Assembly (NCBI GenBank): GCA_964244295.1
Contig: CAXTIG010000002.1
Span: 1 to 64,000, forward strand
Origin: JAJAZB01 sp964244295
GTDB lineage: Bacteria; Bacteroidota; Bacteroidia; Cytophagales; Spirosomataceae
Direction: 5' to 3'
Length of the DNA stretch: 64,000 nucleotides
Shown here: positions 8,737 to 17,372 of the stretch, in pieces
How positions within the stretch are numbered: position 1 is the first letter of the stretch
Layout of the letters: each line of letters begins with the position of its first letter
Notes under the pieces: generated by a model
What the model saw: the letters and a program-made list of their open reading frames with translations, nothing else
Database searches by the model: none
Told to the model about the DNA's origin: nothing
Position numbers and translations under genes: made by a program

Positions 8737-8826
8737 TGTTGTAAAAAGATAAAAAATACAGCAGAAATGATTTTTAAATCAATTGTGTTGTAAATTTGCG
8801 GTGTAAACATCACTACTGATACAACA
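8737..8826. promoter_or_regulatory. Divergent MarR/VOC control region with repeated TGTTGTA
   Basis: TGTTGTAAA occurs at 8737-8745 and again at 8786-8794. An inverted TACAACA lies at 8820-8826 over the VOC start codon. The second copy overlaps TAAATTTG at 8791-8798, an exact TAnnTTTG -7 box for the VOC gene. This arrangement suggests MarR operator sites that block both promoters; that is inference. Confidence 0.45.
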
Positions 8827-9176
8827 TGAAAAAAGCAATCGTTAGTCTTGATGGCTTCGCTATCCACGTTCAGGATGTGGAACGCTCGCTGGCGTATTAC
8901 CTCCGCATCCCAGGGGCGAGCGTTGAGTTACACCGTCCCGGCCACATCGCGGTCCTCCGGTTTGGCAACAACCGGCTGAATCTGGTTCGGCTCGACCTGC
9001 AGCCGCCGTTTCACCTCGAATTTGAAGTTGAAGAAGTGGACCAACTCTACGCCGATTTCCGGGGCGAAGCGTTTCCAACCGAAGGTGCTCCTGAAGACAA
9101 GCCCTGGGGTGAGCGCACCTTTTACTCCCATGATCCGGACGGTTCGCTGGTGGAGTTCTCGAAAACGCTGGCCTGA
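8826..9176 (+). CDS. VOC-fold (glyoxalase/bleomycin-resistance type) protein
   Basis: 116 residues with the paired beta-alpha-beta-beta-beta modules of the vicinal oxygen chelate fold: an early His (FAIHVQDVERSLAYY), a middle HLEFEVEEVDQLY and a C-terminal YSHDPDGSLVEFSK, whose Glu is a usual metal ligand. It could be a small metal-dependent lyase or dioxygenase, or a drug-binding protein. Divergent placement opposite a MarR regulator fits an inducible detoxification function, but the substrate is unknown. Confidence 0.87.
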   Translation: MKKAIVSLDGFAIHVQDVERSLAYYLRIPGASVELHRPGHIAVLRFGNNRLNLVRLDLQPPFHLEFEVEEVDQLYADFRGEAFPTEGAPEDKPWGERTFYSHDPDGSLVEFSKTLA

Positions 9177-9283
9177 CTGAGCGGAATGGCCCGCCCGACG
9201 TATTTTTGCCCATGTTCCTCCGGCCACAAGTTTCGTTGGGCTGGTTTGTGACGAGTGGCGCAGGCATTGCGTTTCGGCTTCGT

Positions 9284-9291
9284 TAGTTTTG
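9284..9291 (+). promoter_or_regulatory. Putative -7 box for the small secreted protein
   Basis: TAGTTTTG is an exact TAnnTTTG match 24 bases before the ATG at 9315. No good -33 TTTG at the usual distance was found. Confidence 0.35.
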
Positions 9292-9314
9292 CCTTAAACC
9301 AAGCTCCAAACCAC

Positions 9315-9686
9315 ATGAACCGCATTGCCGTACTGGCCCTGCTTACCGGGCTATTCACCGCCACGGGCGCACTGGCTCAAACGACCGCCACCACCGCCCC
9401 GACCGCCCTCGGCGATACCGCCGTTTACCGCGCCTACGTCGGTACCTACAAACTGCTGGATGCGCCGGTGCCCGAATTGATTGTCACCCTCGAAGACGGC
9501 AAGCTGATGGGAGCCGCCGAAGGGCAGGGTAAACGCGAAATCACCCCCGATGAGAAAACGGCGGATGTATTCGTGGCCCCCGGCACCGACATCGTGCTGG
9601 TGTTTGCCCGCGATGCGGACCGGAAGGTGAAAAAAGTGACGATCCGGACGGACAACCAGGAATTTGGGGGCGAAAAACAACCCTGA
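9315..9686 (+). CDS. Small secreted protein, DUF3471-like
   Basis: 123 residues with a signal peptide (MNRIAVLALLTGLFTATGALAQ, written here as a description of residues 1-22). The mature part begins YVGTYKL and contains the pattern of lipocalin-like beta strands found at the C-terminus of Bacteroidota beta-lactamase-family proteins (DUF3471-like): a GTYK start, a LEDGKLMG hairpin and a late VKKVTI strand. Function unknown; exported. A distant paralogue lies at 50711-51064, sharing YVGTYK, the hairpin and the final strand. Confidence 0.7.
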   Translation: MNRIAVLALLTGLFTATGALAQTTATTAPTALGDTAVYRAYVGTYKLLDAPVPELIVTLEDGKLMGAAEGQGKREITPDEKTADVFVAPGTDIVLVFARDADRKVKKVTIRTDNQEFGGEKQP

Positions 9687-9708
9687 ACCACCGGGTGAAT
9701 TTTCAACG

Positions 9709-9742
9709 AAAAGGCAATTTCCACCCGGAAATTGCCTTTTTT
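9709..9742 (+). terminator. Rho-independent terminator
   Basis: Perfect 14-bp stem AAAAGGCAATTTCC (9709-9722), loop ACCC, complementary arm 9727-9740 ending in six T residues. It directly follows the small secreted protein gene. Confidence 0.92.
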
Positions 9743-9857
9743 ACGCCCCTGCCTTCCCGCTGAAGGAGGTCCGCGTTAGGGCACCCCGGTCGCGATACGC
9801 GGTACAGCGGGTAGGAATGTTACTGAAACAGCTTTCTTCCAAAAACACCCCCAAACC

Positions 9858-10820
9858 ATGTCCCAAGCCCTCACCCGTCGCTCGTTCCTGACTAAAACTG
9901 GTCTGGCGCTGGCGGCTACGCCGCTGATTCACCCACTCGCGCCCGAAGCCGCTCCCGTTGCCGAAGGGAATTTCAGTATCCATCTGTTTTCCAAACACGC
10001 TCAATTTTTAGGCTACGACGAACTGGCCCGCGTGGCGGTTGAACTCGGTTTTGACGGCCTCGATCTCACCGTGCGGCCCGGCGGACACGTGGAGCCGGAC
10101 CGGGTGGAAACCGATTTACCAAAGGCGGTGGACGCGATGAAAAAAGCCGGGCTGAAACCCCTGATGATGACCACCGCCCTCAACGACCCCGCCGACCCGC
10201 TCACCCGCCGGGTCTTGGAAACGGCGGCGAAACAGGGCATTCGCACCTACCGGACGGCCTGGTTTCATTACCCCGATACCGGGCCGTTGCCCGAAGCACT
10301 GGCGGGTTTTCGCCAGAAAATGAAGGGTTTGGCGGCGATGAACCAGCGGTTGGGCCTGCGCGGGGCGTACCAGAACCACGCCGGGACTTACGTGGGGTCG
10401 TCGCTGTGGGAAATTCACGAACTGCTCCGGGAAACCCCGCCCGAGGCGATGGGTTGCCAGTACGACATCCGCCACGCCACCGTCGAGGGCGGACAATCCT
10501 GGACGACCGGCCTGCGGCTCATTGCCCCGCGCATCAACAGCCTCGACATAAAGGATTTTCAGTGGGAAGCGGCGGACGGGAAATCGAAGTTGGTGGATAA
10601 ACCCCTGGGGGAAGGCACGGTGGAATTTGCCCGGTATTTTCAGTTGGTAAAAAAGCAAGGCATTCGCGGGCCAATTTCGCTGCATTTCGAGTACGACCTC
10701 GGCGGTGCCGAAGGGGGTAGCCGCACGCCTTCGATTTCCAAAGAAACCATCTACACCGCCATGCGCCGCGACGTACAGACCCTCCGCCGGATGCTCACCG
10801 AAGCGGGTTTGGTAGGGTAG
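9858..10820 (+). CDS. Sugar phosphate isomerase/epimerase family protein, Tat-exported
   Basis: 320 residues. The N-terminus TRRSFLTKTGLALAATPL is a twin-arginine signal, so the folded protein is probably exported to the periplasm. The rest is an AP-endonuclease-2-type TIM barrel: FDGLDLTVRPGGHV, an NHAGTYVG block near the middle with the conserved His, QYDIRHATVEG and LHFEYDLGGAEGG. These carry the metal-binding Glu, His and Asp set of xylose-isomerase-like proteins. The substrate (a sugar or cyclitol) is unknown. Flanked by terminators, so probably a single-gene unit. Confidence 0.88.
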   Translation: MSQALTRRSFLTKTGLALAATPLIHPLAPEAAPVAEGNFSIHLFSKHAQFLGYDELARVAVELGFDGLDLTVRPGGHVEPDRVETDLPKAVDAMKKAGLKPLMMTTALNDPADPLTRRVLETAAKQGIRTYRTAWFHYPDTGPLPEALAGFRQKMKGLAAMNQRLGLRGAYQNHAGTYVGSSLWEIHELLRETPPEAMGCQYDIRHATVEGGQSWTTGLRLIAPRINSLDIKDFQWEAADGKSKLVDKPLGEGTVEFARYFQLVKKQGIRGPISLHFEYDLGGAEGGSRTPSISKETIYTAMRRDVQTLRRMLTEAGLVG

Positions 10821-10821
10821 G

Positions 10822-10857
10822 TAAGTATTTTTACTTAAAAATACTTAATTTTTTTTA
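10822..10857 (+). terminator. Rho-independent terminator
   Basis: Perfect 11-bp stem TAAGTATTTTT (10822-10832) with AAAAATACTTA (10837-10847), then a long T run. It follows the isomerase-family gene. Confidence 0.88.
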
Positions 10858-11040
10858 AGCTTTTTTTTATCGACAAGCAAAGCAAATGGCAGTGCCGGAC
10901 GGAAAATGAAGAGCGAATGGCAAGTCTCATTTAAGAAATCAGTTGAAAATTTGCCAATACCCGATGAAAAGCGAACCGAATGCCTCAAGACTCCGAAGCC
11001 CGTCCGGGTGGATAAGGCAACTTTTTTAAGAAACTGGCGA

Positions 11041-11048
11041 TAAGTTTG
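11041..11048 (+). promoter_or_regulatory. Putative -7 box for the secreted hypothetical gene
   Basis: TAAGTTTG fits TAnnTTTG and lies 28 bases before the ATG at 11077. No convincing -33 element was found. The rest of the 10858-11040 gap holds nothing recognisable. Confidence 0.35.
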
Positions 11049-11076
11049 GTGGACAACAAACCAAACCTGCATCGCC

Positions 11077-11493
11077 ATGAAACTGAAAATCACCGCGTTC
11101 CTGTTTCTGATTGGACTGCCCACTCAAGCCCAGGATAAACGCCACTCCGACCCCGGCTACTCGCTCCAAAACTACAAACACGCCAACAAAGCCGCCGAAG
11201 CCCGGCGCTGGGAAGCTGCCCGCGAGACCGGCGTAAGCATCCCGGTACCGACCGTAGCCGACGCCGGAATCCGACCCGACGCCGGAAACTACAAACGTCA
11301 GGGCGGACGGGTCAATCCCAACGAGGGAGTGGTTCGGCTGCGCAGCCTCGGTGTCGATGCCTTTGAAACCAACCCGACGTACTCCGAACGCAACTACAAG
11401 CGCCACCACCGAATTCTTCCGGCCAGCGATGGCGTGGCCCGTCGTCGTAAGCTTCCCGTCGATTCCACCCGGCAGGGGGCGGTAGGGGAGTAA
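11077..11493 (+). CDS. Small secreted hypothetical protein
   Basis: 138 residues with a short signal peptide (hydrophobic ITAFLFLIGLP ending TQAQ). The mature protein is very basic and polar. It contains a loose repeat: GYSLQNYKHANK near the start, DAGNYKRQGG in the middle and TYSERNYKRHHR towards the end. No known domain is recognised. A strong terminator follows, so it is probably transcribed alone. It may bind an anionic envelope or extracellular polymer, but that is only a guess from charge. Confidence 0.6.
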   Translation: MKLKITAFLFLIGLPTQAQDKRHSDPGYSLQNYKHANKAAEARRWEAARETGVSIPVPTVADAGIRPDAGNYKRQGGRVNPNEGVVRLRSLGVDAFETNPTYSERNYKRHHRILPASDGVARRRKLPVDSTRQGAVGE

Positions 11494-11512
11494 CGTCTGC
11501 CCTTTTTCACCT

Positions 11513-11552
11513 AAAAGCCCCTCGTTCCGATAGTTCGGAACGAGGGGCTTTT
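11513..11552 (+). terminator. Strong intrinsic terminator
   Basis: Perfect 18-bp stem (11513-11530 with 11535-11552, core GCCCCTCGTTCCGA) with a 4-base loop and A/T ends on both sides, so it may act in both directions. Confidence 0.92.
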
Positions 11553-11581
11553 GATTAAAAAGGGATAGTACGCCGGTGGAG

Positions 11582-11760
11582 AAAGTGTAGGCCCCGTAGG
11601 GGTCAGAAGTTTGTAGATCATATCCTTCTGCCGCTCCCTCGTCCCGTAGGGACGGAACTGTTTCGTCCCTACGGGACGAGGCCCCCCTGGGACGGGTGTT
11701 GTTACAAACCTCCCGTCCCGATGGGACGAATACCGCCTCTACGGCCTATCATCAGTCAAA
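11582..11760. repeat. Cluster of GTCCC(G/T)A(C/G)GGGAC palindromes, MITE-like
   Basis: A perfect 17-bp inverted repeat (CTCGTCCCGTAGGGACG at 11638-11654 and its complement at 11664-11680) is framed by GTTTGTA (11609-11615) and TACAAAC (11703-11709). Related short palindromes lie at 11590-11603 and 11713-11729. This looks like a small non-autonomous palindromic element or several nested copies. There is no coding potential. Confidence 0.6.
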
Positions 11761-11781
11761 GAATTGGCACGAAGCCAATTC
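11761..11781 (-). terminator. Hairpin at the end of the subtilase gene
   Basis: GAATTGGC (11761-11768) and GCCAATTC (11774-11781) form an 8-bp stem overlapping the subtilase stop codon. On the minus strand it is followed by TTTGACTG, so it is a weak terminator candidate. Confidence 0.4.
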
Positions 11782-13453
11782 ACAGCCGCAGCACTTTCGT
11801 GGCAAATTTTCCTTTGCTTCCCTCCAGGCGCAGCACGTACAGCCCGGCGGGCAGGTTGGTGAGGGGAAGAATAAAACTCCGCCCCGTGAGCGTCCCCGAC
11901 CAAAGCGAAGCACCGCGTAAATCAGTCAGCCGGGCCTGGAACTGCGACGTAGGGTCGAAATCAGCGGGCAGTTCCACCCGAACGGATTCCGTCCCGCTCG
12001 ACGGGTTGGGAAACAGCCGCATTCCGCCGCCAATGGCCTGTCCTACCCAAGCCGCTGCCCGCACGAAATTGGGAATGCCGTACCCCAGCCGGTTGTCGGG
12101 TTTGGTGTACTGACTGGCCGACTGTTTCAGCGCATCGATGACCTGAAAATTACTCAGGTACGGATGGGCCTGCCAGAAACCCGCCACCATCCCCGCCAGA
12201 ATCGGCGAGGCGAAGGAGGTACCGCTGCCCACGCCAATGGCCCCCGATGGATCACCTTCAACGACCCCCGAACCCATCGCGGCCAGGTCGGGTTTTACGC
12301 GCCCATCGGCACTGGGGCCGTAGGAACTGAAGCCCGCCGGGAGGCCGTTGCGGTCGGTGGCCCCCACGGCGATGACCGAGTCGGCATCGGCGGGAACGGC
12401 GATGTATTTCCAGCCATCGTTTCCTTCGTTTCCGGCGGCCACCACCACCACAATGCCCGTGGCGGCTGCCCAGTCGGCGGCGCGGGTAATGAGCGTTTTA
12501 CCACCCGTTAGGTCGGCGTAAGTGTGGTCGGTGTTGGCGTCTTGAAACGTGGTGTAGCCCAGCGAAGAATTGATGACGTCCACGCCCACGCTGTCGGCAA
12601 ATTCGGCCCCAAACAGCCAGAAGGCTTCTTCCTGCAATTTCTCACCTGAATCGTCCTCGGTGTGAATCAACGCGAACTGGGCTTTGAAGGCCGTCCCGAT
12701 GAGGTAGCCTTCGCGGTAGCCCGCCAGGGTGGAAAGCACCCCGGTACCGTGCGATCCCCGGTCGTACACATCGGATTTACGGTTGACAAAATCGTAGGTC
12801 GCCACCACCCGGTTTTCATCGAAAAGTGGTTTGAAAAGAGGCAGTTTGTTGACATTGAGAAAGCCGTTGTCGATAACCCCAATCAGCATTCCCTCGCCCC
12901 GAAAGCCCCGCGCGTGCATCGAATCGGCCCCAATCAGGGAAACCTGAGGCATGGAGTAGCCGTAGTTGAGGGGGGCAGTCTGGCCGTTAATCGCCGAACT
13001 CCGCGAGGAATTCGTGAGGTTCGTAACGGAGCTACTTGGAAGCGCTTTCACCCCCCGTTCCACCGTCCGTTCGCCCCGAAGCGCGTTCAGCGGCCCGTTG
13101 GTTTCGACGCCCGCCACGTAGGGCAATTGCCGGATTTGATCCAGTTGCGCCGACGTGGCTTCGACCAGCGCCCCGTTGGCCCAGCGCGACGTGTACCAAA
13201 CGGCGGCACCGGCTTGCCGCAGGCCCTGCACGTACGTTGGATTGGGGGGCAAATCGCGCTGAGTCAGGGCAATGTCCTGGCGCTGCCGCCGCTCGATGGC
13301 GCGGGCGGACAAAAATACCTCGGGTTTATCGACCGAGTACGGCGAAGCGGCCTTGTCGCGAAACGTAATCAGGTACTTGCGTTGCTGGGCAAAGCTGGAA
13401 AAGCCCGTGGCCAACAGGGTGATGAGTACGAGTGGAAGTTTATTCTTTCCCAT
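11780..13453 (-). CDS. S8 subtilisin-like peptidase with T9SS sorting domain
   Basis: 557 residues, secreted. A signal peptide is followed by a propeptide-like region beginning KYLITFRDKA. The peptidase domain carries the full catalytic triad: Asp195 in GVIDNGF, His235 in GSHGTGV and Ser413 in GTSFASP. The last ~80 residues (LFPNPSSGTE to the end KVLRL) form a type A C-terminal sorting domain, which directs export through the type IX secretion system and usually surface attachment. The gene overlaps the 3' end of the upstream lipoprotein gene by 14 bases, so the two are likely co-transcribed. Substrate unknown. Confidence 0.93.
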   Translation of the reverse strand: MGKNKLPLVLITLLATGFSSFAQQRKYLITFRDKAASPYSVDKPEVFLSARAIERRQRQDIALTQRDLPPNPTYVQGLRQAGAAVWYTSRWANGALVEATSAQLDQIRQLPYVAGVETNGPLNALRGERTVERGVKALPSSSVTNLTNSSRSSAINGQTAPLNYGYSMPQVSLIGADSMHARGFRGEGMLIGVIDNGFLNVNKLPLFKPLFDENRVVATYDFVNRKSDVYDRGSHGTGVLSTLAGYREGYLIGTAFKAQFALIHTEDDSGEKLQEEAFWLFGAEFADSVGVDVINSSLGYTTFQDANTDHTYADLTGGKTLITRAADWAAATGIVVVVAAGNEGNDGWKYIAVPADADSVIAVGATDRNGLPAGFSSYGPSADGRVKPDLAAMGSGVVEGDPSGAIGVGSGTSFASPILAGMVAGFWQAHPYLSNFQVIDALKQSASQYTKPDNRLGYGIPNFVRAAAWVGQAIGGGMRLFPNPSSGTESVRVELPADFDPTSQFQARLTDLRGASLWSGTLTGRSFILPLTNLPAGLYVLRLEGSKGKFATKVLRL

Positions 13454-14156
13454 GCGTTCGAATCCGGTAAATCAGTTGCGTGCCAAAATCAATAGTGCCC
13501 TTGCCGAGGCAATTGGGCGCGTTGCAGTAAAAAAGCTGCGTGTTTTCGCGGTAAATCAACCCGATGCTCCGGGCGTAGCATTCGGTTCGGCGCTGAAGCG
13601 ATACCAGCGAGGAATCGGCCTGCTGGGTTACGGTCAGCGTGCGGTCAAACGCCAGGTTGCCCACGCGCAACGGTTGGTCGAGTTTACGGAGTTCGTAGGT
13701 CTCGGAACCGTTCGCGTTGAAGACGTTGCCGTTCCAGCGCAGGCCCTCGATCACCGGAAAAACGAGTTTTATGTAGGCTACGTTGTGTTCCGTCCGCACC
13801 GCCCGGATTGTCTCGCGCCGTACCGTGTACACCGAATCGAGTTGCCAGGGTTGGGTTTCGCTGGTCCGCCGGAATCGTTCGAGTCGGTAGCTGGCGATGC
13901 TTTCGGTTTGGGTAAACGCTTCGCCGATGCGTTCTTTCACCTGATACGCCGACACGACCGGCACCGATGCCAGCGAATACCGCGTTTCCTGCACGTCGTA
14001 GGCGATGAATCGTCCGGTTTCGAGGGGAAAAAAATCATACCCGATTCGGGCCTCATTTCCCTCCGATGGCAACGGGCTATCGCCCAATGGGCGGCAAGCG
14101 GAAAGCCCCACTCCGAGCAATCCAAGCAAAAACGTGCAAGTGAGGCCAAATCGCAT
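13440..14156 (-). CDS. Hypothetical lipoprotein
   Basis: 238 residues. The N-terminus has a hydrophobic segment ending GVGLSAC, a lipobox, so the mature protein is a lipid-anchored envelope protein. The body is beta-rich with no recognised domain; phrases such as YDFFPLETGRFIAYDV and CYARSIGLIYREN recall DUF-type Bacteroidota lipoproteins with a lipocalin-like barrel. It overlaps the subtilase gene and sits 28 bases after lysA on the same strand. A role as a partner of the protease is possible but unproven. Confidence 0.75.
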   Translation of the reverse strand: MRFGLTCTFLLGLLGVGLSACRPLGDSPLPSEGNEARIGYDFFPLETGRFIAYDVQETRYSLASVPVVSAYQVKERIGEAFTQTESIASYRLERFRRTSETQPWQLDSVYTVRRETIRAVRTEHNVAYIKLVFPVIEGLRWNGNVFNANGSETYELRKLDQPLRVGNLAFDRTLTVTQQADSSLVSLQRRTECYARSIGLIYRENTQLFYCNAPNCLGKGTIDFGTQLIYRIRTHGKE

Positions 14157-14183
14157 GGAAACCAGGAGTTACCGGCCCGTAAA

Positions 14184-15419
14184 TTACAACTTGATTTCGA
14201 TCTGTCCCCGCGTCAAATCGTCCATCGTCTCCCGTTGGCGGATTAAATGCGCTTGGTTCTCGTGAATCAGCACCTCCGCCGGGCGGGGGCGGGAGTTATA
14301 GGTGCTGGCCATCGTAAACCCGTAAGCCCCAGCGTTTTTGAAGGCCAACACATCTCCTTTCTTTACCCGACTGATTATTCGGCTGGTAGCAAACGTGTCC
14401 GTTTCGCAGATGTACCCCACCACGTCGTAGGTCTCCAGGTCGGTGAGCGAGGGGTTCGAGAGGTTGACAATGTCGTGGTACGCTTCGTACATCATCGGCC
14501 GGATGAGGTGGTTCAATCCTGAATTCACGCCAACGAACGTGCGACCCGGCGCGGGCTTTACCACGTTGGCGGTCACGAGCAGGTAGCCGCATTCGCTCAC
14601 CAGAAACTTCCCCGGCTCGAACCACAATTCCAATTCCCGCCCGTAGCGCTCGCAGAAATGCCGGAAATACCCGCTCATTTCCTGCCCGAACGCGGCCATG
14701 TCGGTCACGGCATCGCCTTCGCGGTAGGCGACTTTGAAACCCCCGCCGAGGTCAAGGTAACGCAGGTCGGGGAATTCCAGGGCCAGTTCAAAAATCTTTT
14801 GGGCGGCTTCGATGAAGGCGGAGGCATTTTTGATGTCCGAACCCGTGTGTTGGTGCAGGCCGACGACGTGCAGGCCGTACTTTTCGACCATCGCCCGGAT
14901 GTTGTCCTTCTGACGGATGTCGATGCCGAATTTGGAGCTTTCCTGGGCGGTCATGATTTTTACGTGCCCACCCGCCGCCACGTTGGGCTTGATGCGAATC
15001 ATGCAAGGCTTCGTGCCGCCGTAGCGTTGACCGAACTGCTCCAGCACGTCGAGGTTGTCGAGGTTGACAAAGGCCCCGGCTTCCACGGCGGCTTCGATTT
15101 CGTCAAAACTCACCCCGCTTGGGGTGAAGGTGATTTGTTCGCCCTGGTACCCCGCTCGCAGACCCAGGTGAAGTTCGCCGGGCGACACCACGTCGAGGTC
15201 CACGCCGTGGCGGCGCATCAGTTGCAGAATGGTCAGGTTGGTCAGGGCTTTGCAGGCGTATTTTATTTTTAAGGCAAGTTCGGGGAATGCCGCCCTCAAT
15301 GTGGCGATTTGTTCGATAATTTTGGCCCCGTCGTACACGTAAAGCGGGGTGCCGAATTGCTCGGCCAGGTCGGAGAGCCGCTGATTTTGAAGGTAAAAAC
15401 CGTCTTGTTCTAAACGCAT
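14184..15419 (-). CDS. lysA: Diaminopimelate decarboxylase
   Basis: 411 residues from the ATG at 15417-15419 (a GTG nine bases upstream is also in frame). It removes CO2 from meso-diaminopimelate to make lysine. The PLP lysine is Lys57 in KIKYACKALTN. Further motifs are GLHQHTGSDI, the phosphate-binding DLGGGFKV, the substrate region FEPGKFLV and the catalytic Cys in GYICETDTF. The fold-type III order of these motifs and the length match LysA rather than arginine or ornithine decarboxylases. Confidence 0.94.
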   Translation of the reverse strand: MRLEQDGFYLQNQRLSDLAEQFGTPLYVYDGAKIIEQIATLRAAFPELALKIKYACKALTNLTILQLMRRHGVDLDVVSPGELHLGLRAGYQGEQITFTPSGVSFDEIEAAVEAGAFVNLDNLDVLEQFGQRYGGTKPCMIRIKPNVAAGGHVKIMTAQESSKFGIDIRQKDNIRAMVEKYGLHVVGLHQHTGSDIKNASAFIEAAQKIFELALEFPDLRYLDLGGGFKVAYREGDAVTDMAAFGQEMSGYFRHFCERYGRELELWFEPGKFLVSECGYLLVTANVVKPAPGRTFVGVNSGLNHLIRPMMYEAYHDIVNLSNPSLTDLETYDVVGYICETDTFATSRIISRVKKGDVLAFKNAGAYGFTMASTYNSRPRPAEVLIHENQAHLIRQRETMDDLTRGQIEIKL

Positions 15420-15481
15420 TTGGTACACAGTAAAACGACAAAAATACGGAGTACCGGGGCAGAAAACAGCCCACTTTTTTT

Positions 15482-16807
15482 ATGAAAAAATACCTGTTCT
15501 TACTTTTGGTGCTGGGTTCCTTCGCAAACGCCCAGCAACCCATCCAATCCGGCCCCATGGTGGGCTACGCCGATTACCGCGAAGTACTGCTCTGGATCCA
15601 GACGACGAAGCCCGCCACCGTAAAATTCTGGTTTTGGGAAGCGGGCCAGCCGACCCAGCGCCGGGCGACCGCCGAAGTACGTACCGAAGCCGCCACGGCC
15701 TACGTCGCGAAAACCACCGCTTCCGAACTCAGTCCCGGCAAGCGGTACGAGTACGAAGTGTGGGTGGACGGCAAAAAAGTGGTTCGTCCATACCCGCTCC
15801 GATTTCAGACCCAAACGCTTTGGCAGTGGCGCACCGATCCGCCTGCAATTCGCTTTGCTGTAGGGAGTTGTGCCTACGTAAATGAACCAGAGGTGGACCG
15901 CCCCGGGATTCCATACGGGAGTAATTATCAAATCTTCAGCACCATCGCCGGGCAGAAGCCCGATTTTATGCTCTGGTCGGGCGACAATACTTACACACGG
16001 GAAGTGGACTGGAACACCCGTTCCGGCGTGTTGCACCGCTACACGCACACGCGCTCCCTATCCGAAATGCAACCTCTGCTCGGCGCGGCCAGCAATTACG
16101 CCACCTGGGACGACCACGACTACGGCCCCAACGATGCCGACCGGAGTTACTGGCTCAAACGCACCACGCTTGAAACATTCAAGTTGTTTTGGGGAAATCC
16201 GAATTATGTGTTTGAAAACGAAAGTGTGACGGGTACTTTCCAGTGGGCCGACTGTCAATTTTTCCTCCTCGACGACCGCTGGTGGCGCGCACCCAATGAC
16301 CTCGCCCCGTCGGATCGGGCTTATTTTGGCAAAAAACAGCTTGATTGGCTACTCGACGCGTTAGTAGGCAGTAAGGCTACGTTCAAATTTATCGTTACGG
16401 GCGGGCAGGTGAGTAATCCGGCGGCGATTTTTGAGAATTATGCCAACTACGCCGAAGAACGCGCGGAGTTGTTTCGCCGCCTGACCGAGGCCAACGTGCC
16501 GGGGCTACTTTTCCTCACCGGCGACCGCCACCACAGCGTGCTCTGGAAGCAGGAACGGTTTGGCACCTATCCGCTTTACGACCTGACCATTTCGCCGCTC
16601 ACTTCGGGTATGGCGAAATGGGAAAACGTCGAGGCGGCGGCGGCGCAGTACCCCGAAACCTACGTGGCCGAGCAAAATTTTGGGTTGCTGGAGGTGACCG
16701 GTCCGCTTACCGACCGGGTGCTGAAAATTTCGTGCATCAACGCCAGTGGTGCGACAAAATGGACGAAGGAAATTCGGGCATCGGAATTGCAGAAGGCAAA
16801 GCCCTGA
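15482..16807 (+). CDS. PhoD-like alkaline phosphatase family protein
   Basis: 441 residues with a signal peptide (hydrophobic YLFLLLVLGSFANA). An N-terminal fibronectin-like domain (~20-115) is followed by the metallophosphatase domain: FAVGSCAYV, DFMLWSGDNTY, ATWDDHDYGPNDAD and FLTGDRHHSVLW carry the metal ligands of the PhoD family. It should hydrolyse phosphodiesters or monoesters outside the inner membrane and supply phosphate. No Tat motif is seen, which differs from classical PhoD. It is divergent from lysA. Confidence 0.9.
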   Translation: MKKYLFLLLVLGSFANAQQPIQSGPMVGYADYREVLLWIQTTKPATVKFWFWEAGQPTQRRATAEVRTEAATAYVAKTTASELSPGKRYEYEVWVDGKKVVRPYPLRFQTQTLWQWRTDPPAIRFAVGSCAYVNEPEVDRPGIPYGSNYQIFSTIAGQKPDFMLWSGDNTYTREVDWNTRSGVLHRYTHTRSLSEMQPLLGAASNYATWDDHDYGPNDADRSYWLKRTTLETFKLFWGNPNYVFENESVTGTFQWADCQFFLLDDRWWRAPNDLAPSDRAYFGKKQLDWLLDALVGSKATFKFIVTGGQVSNPAAIFENYANYAEERAELFRRLTEANVPGLLFLTGDRHHSVLWKQERFGTYPLYDLTISPLTSGMAKWENVEAAAAQYPETYVAEQNFGLLEVTGPLTDRVLKISCINASGATKWTKEIRASELQKAKP

Positions 16808-16861
16808 ATTGGAAAAGCGGCGTTGTCCTCGCATTTTTACAATTCTAACTGAGTGAATGCT

Positions 16862-17281
16862 ATGAATACGATTGCCCTGAATCAAGCCTTACGAGAAGTG
16901 GTGGAAAAACGCCAGGTGTTGAGCCAGATGGGCTACGACCACGAGCAGTACGACGACGTGGAAGAAGAACTTCATGACCTCGAAGACGAATTTCTTGACC
17001 AGTACGGCGATTTTTTGGAAAAAGCGTTCCAAAAAATTCACGACCAGTATTGCCCTGAATCAGACGTGTTGCTACCCACGGCTTATATGCCTCGTCAGTA
17101 CCGCAAGGTCGTGAACGCCAAAACGGGCGAAGAGGAAATTGAACTCGGCGACCGCGATGGGGTCTGGATCGACCTAGAAGAATTTCCCGGTTCCGACGCG
17201 AAACTGGTGCTGTTGCCCGACCCGGCCCGCATCGAACTGCTTACCGGGGCGGGAAGTCAAACGGTGTGGGCAGCCCCTTAA
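16862..17281 (+). CDS. Conserved hypothetical protein
   Basis: 139 residues from the ATG at 16862 (a GTG at 16853 is an alternative). The first 60 residues form an acidic amphipathic helix rich in Asp and Glu (DDVEEELHDLEDEFLDQYG). A small beta-rich part follows with the phrase DGVWIDLEEFPGSDAKLVLLP. There is no signal peptide, so it is cytoplasmic. I do not recognise a characterised family. It is separated from the PhoD-like gene by 54 bases on the same strand. Confidence 0.7.
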   Translation: MNTIALNQALREVVEKRQVLSQMGYDHEQYDDVEEELHDLEDEFLDQYGDFLEKAFQKIHDQYCPESDVLLPTAYMPRQYRKVVNAKTGEEEIELGDRDGVWIDLEEFPGSDAKLVLLPDPARIELLTGAGSQTVWAAP

Positions 17282-17319
17282 CCGAATCGTCGGACCGCCC
17301 CGAAGGAGCAGCCCCCTAA

Positions 17320-17332
17320 CCCCCGAAGGGGG
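17320..17332. repeat. Short GC hairpin between convergent genes
   Basis: CCCCC-GAA-GGGGG at 17320-17332, preceded by GCCCCCTAA. It lies between two convergent genes and resembles a small dispersed palindrome; it could help termination on either strand. Confidence 0.4.
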
Positions 17333-17372
17333 AATTATCGTTTCTGAATTTTTACTTAGAGAATAGAAATGG

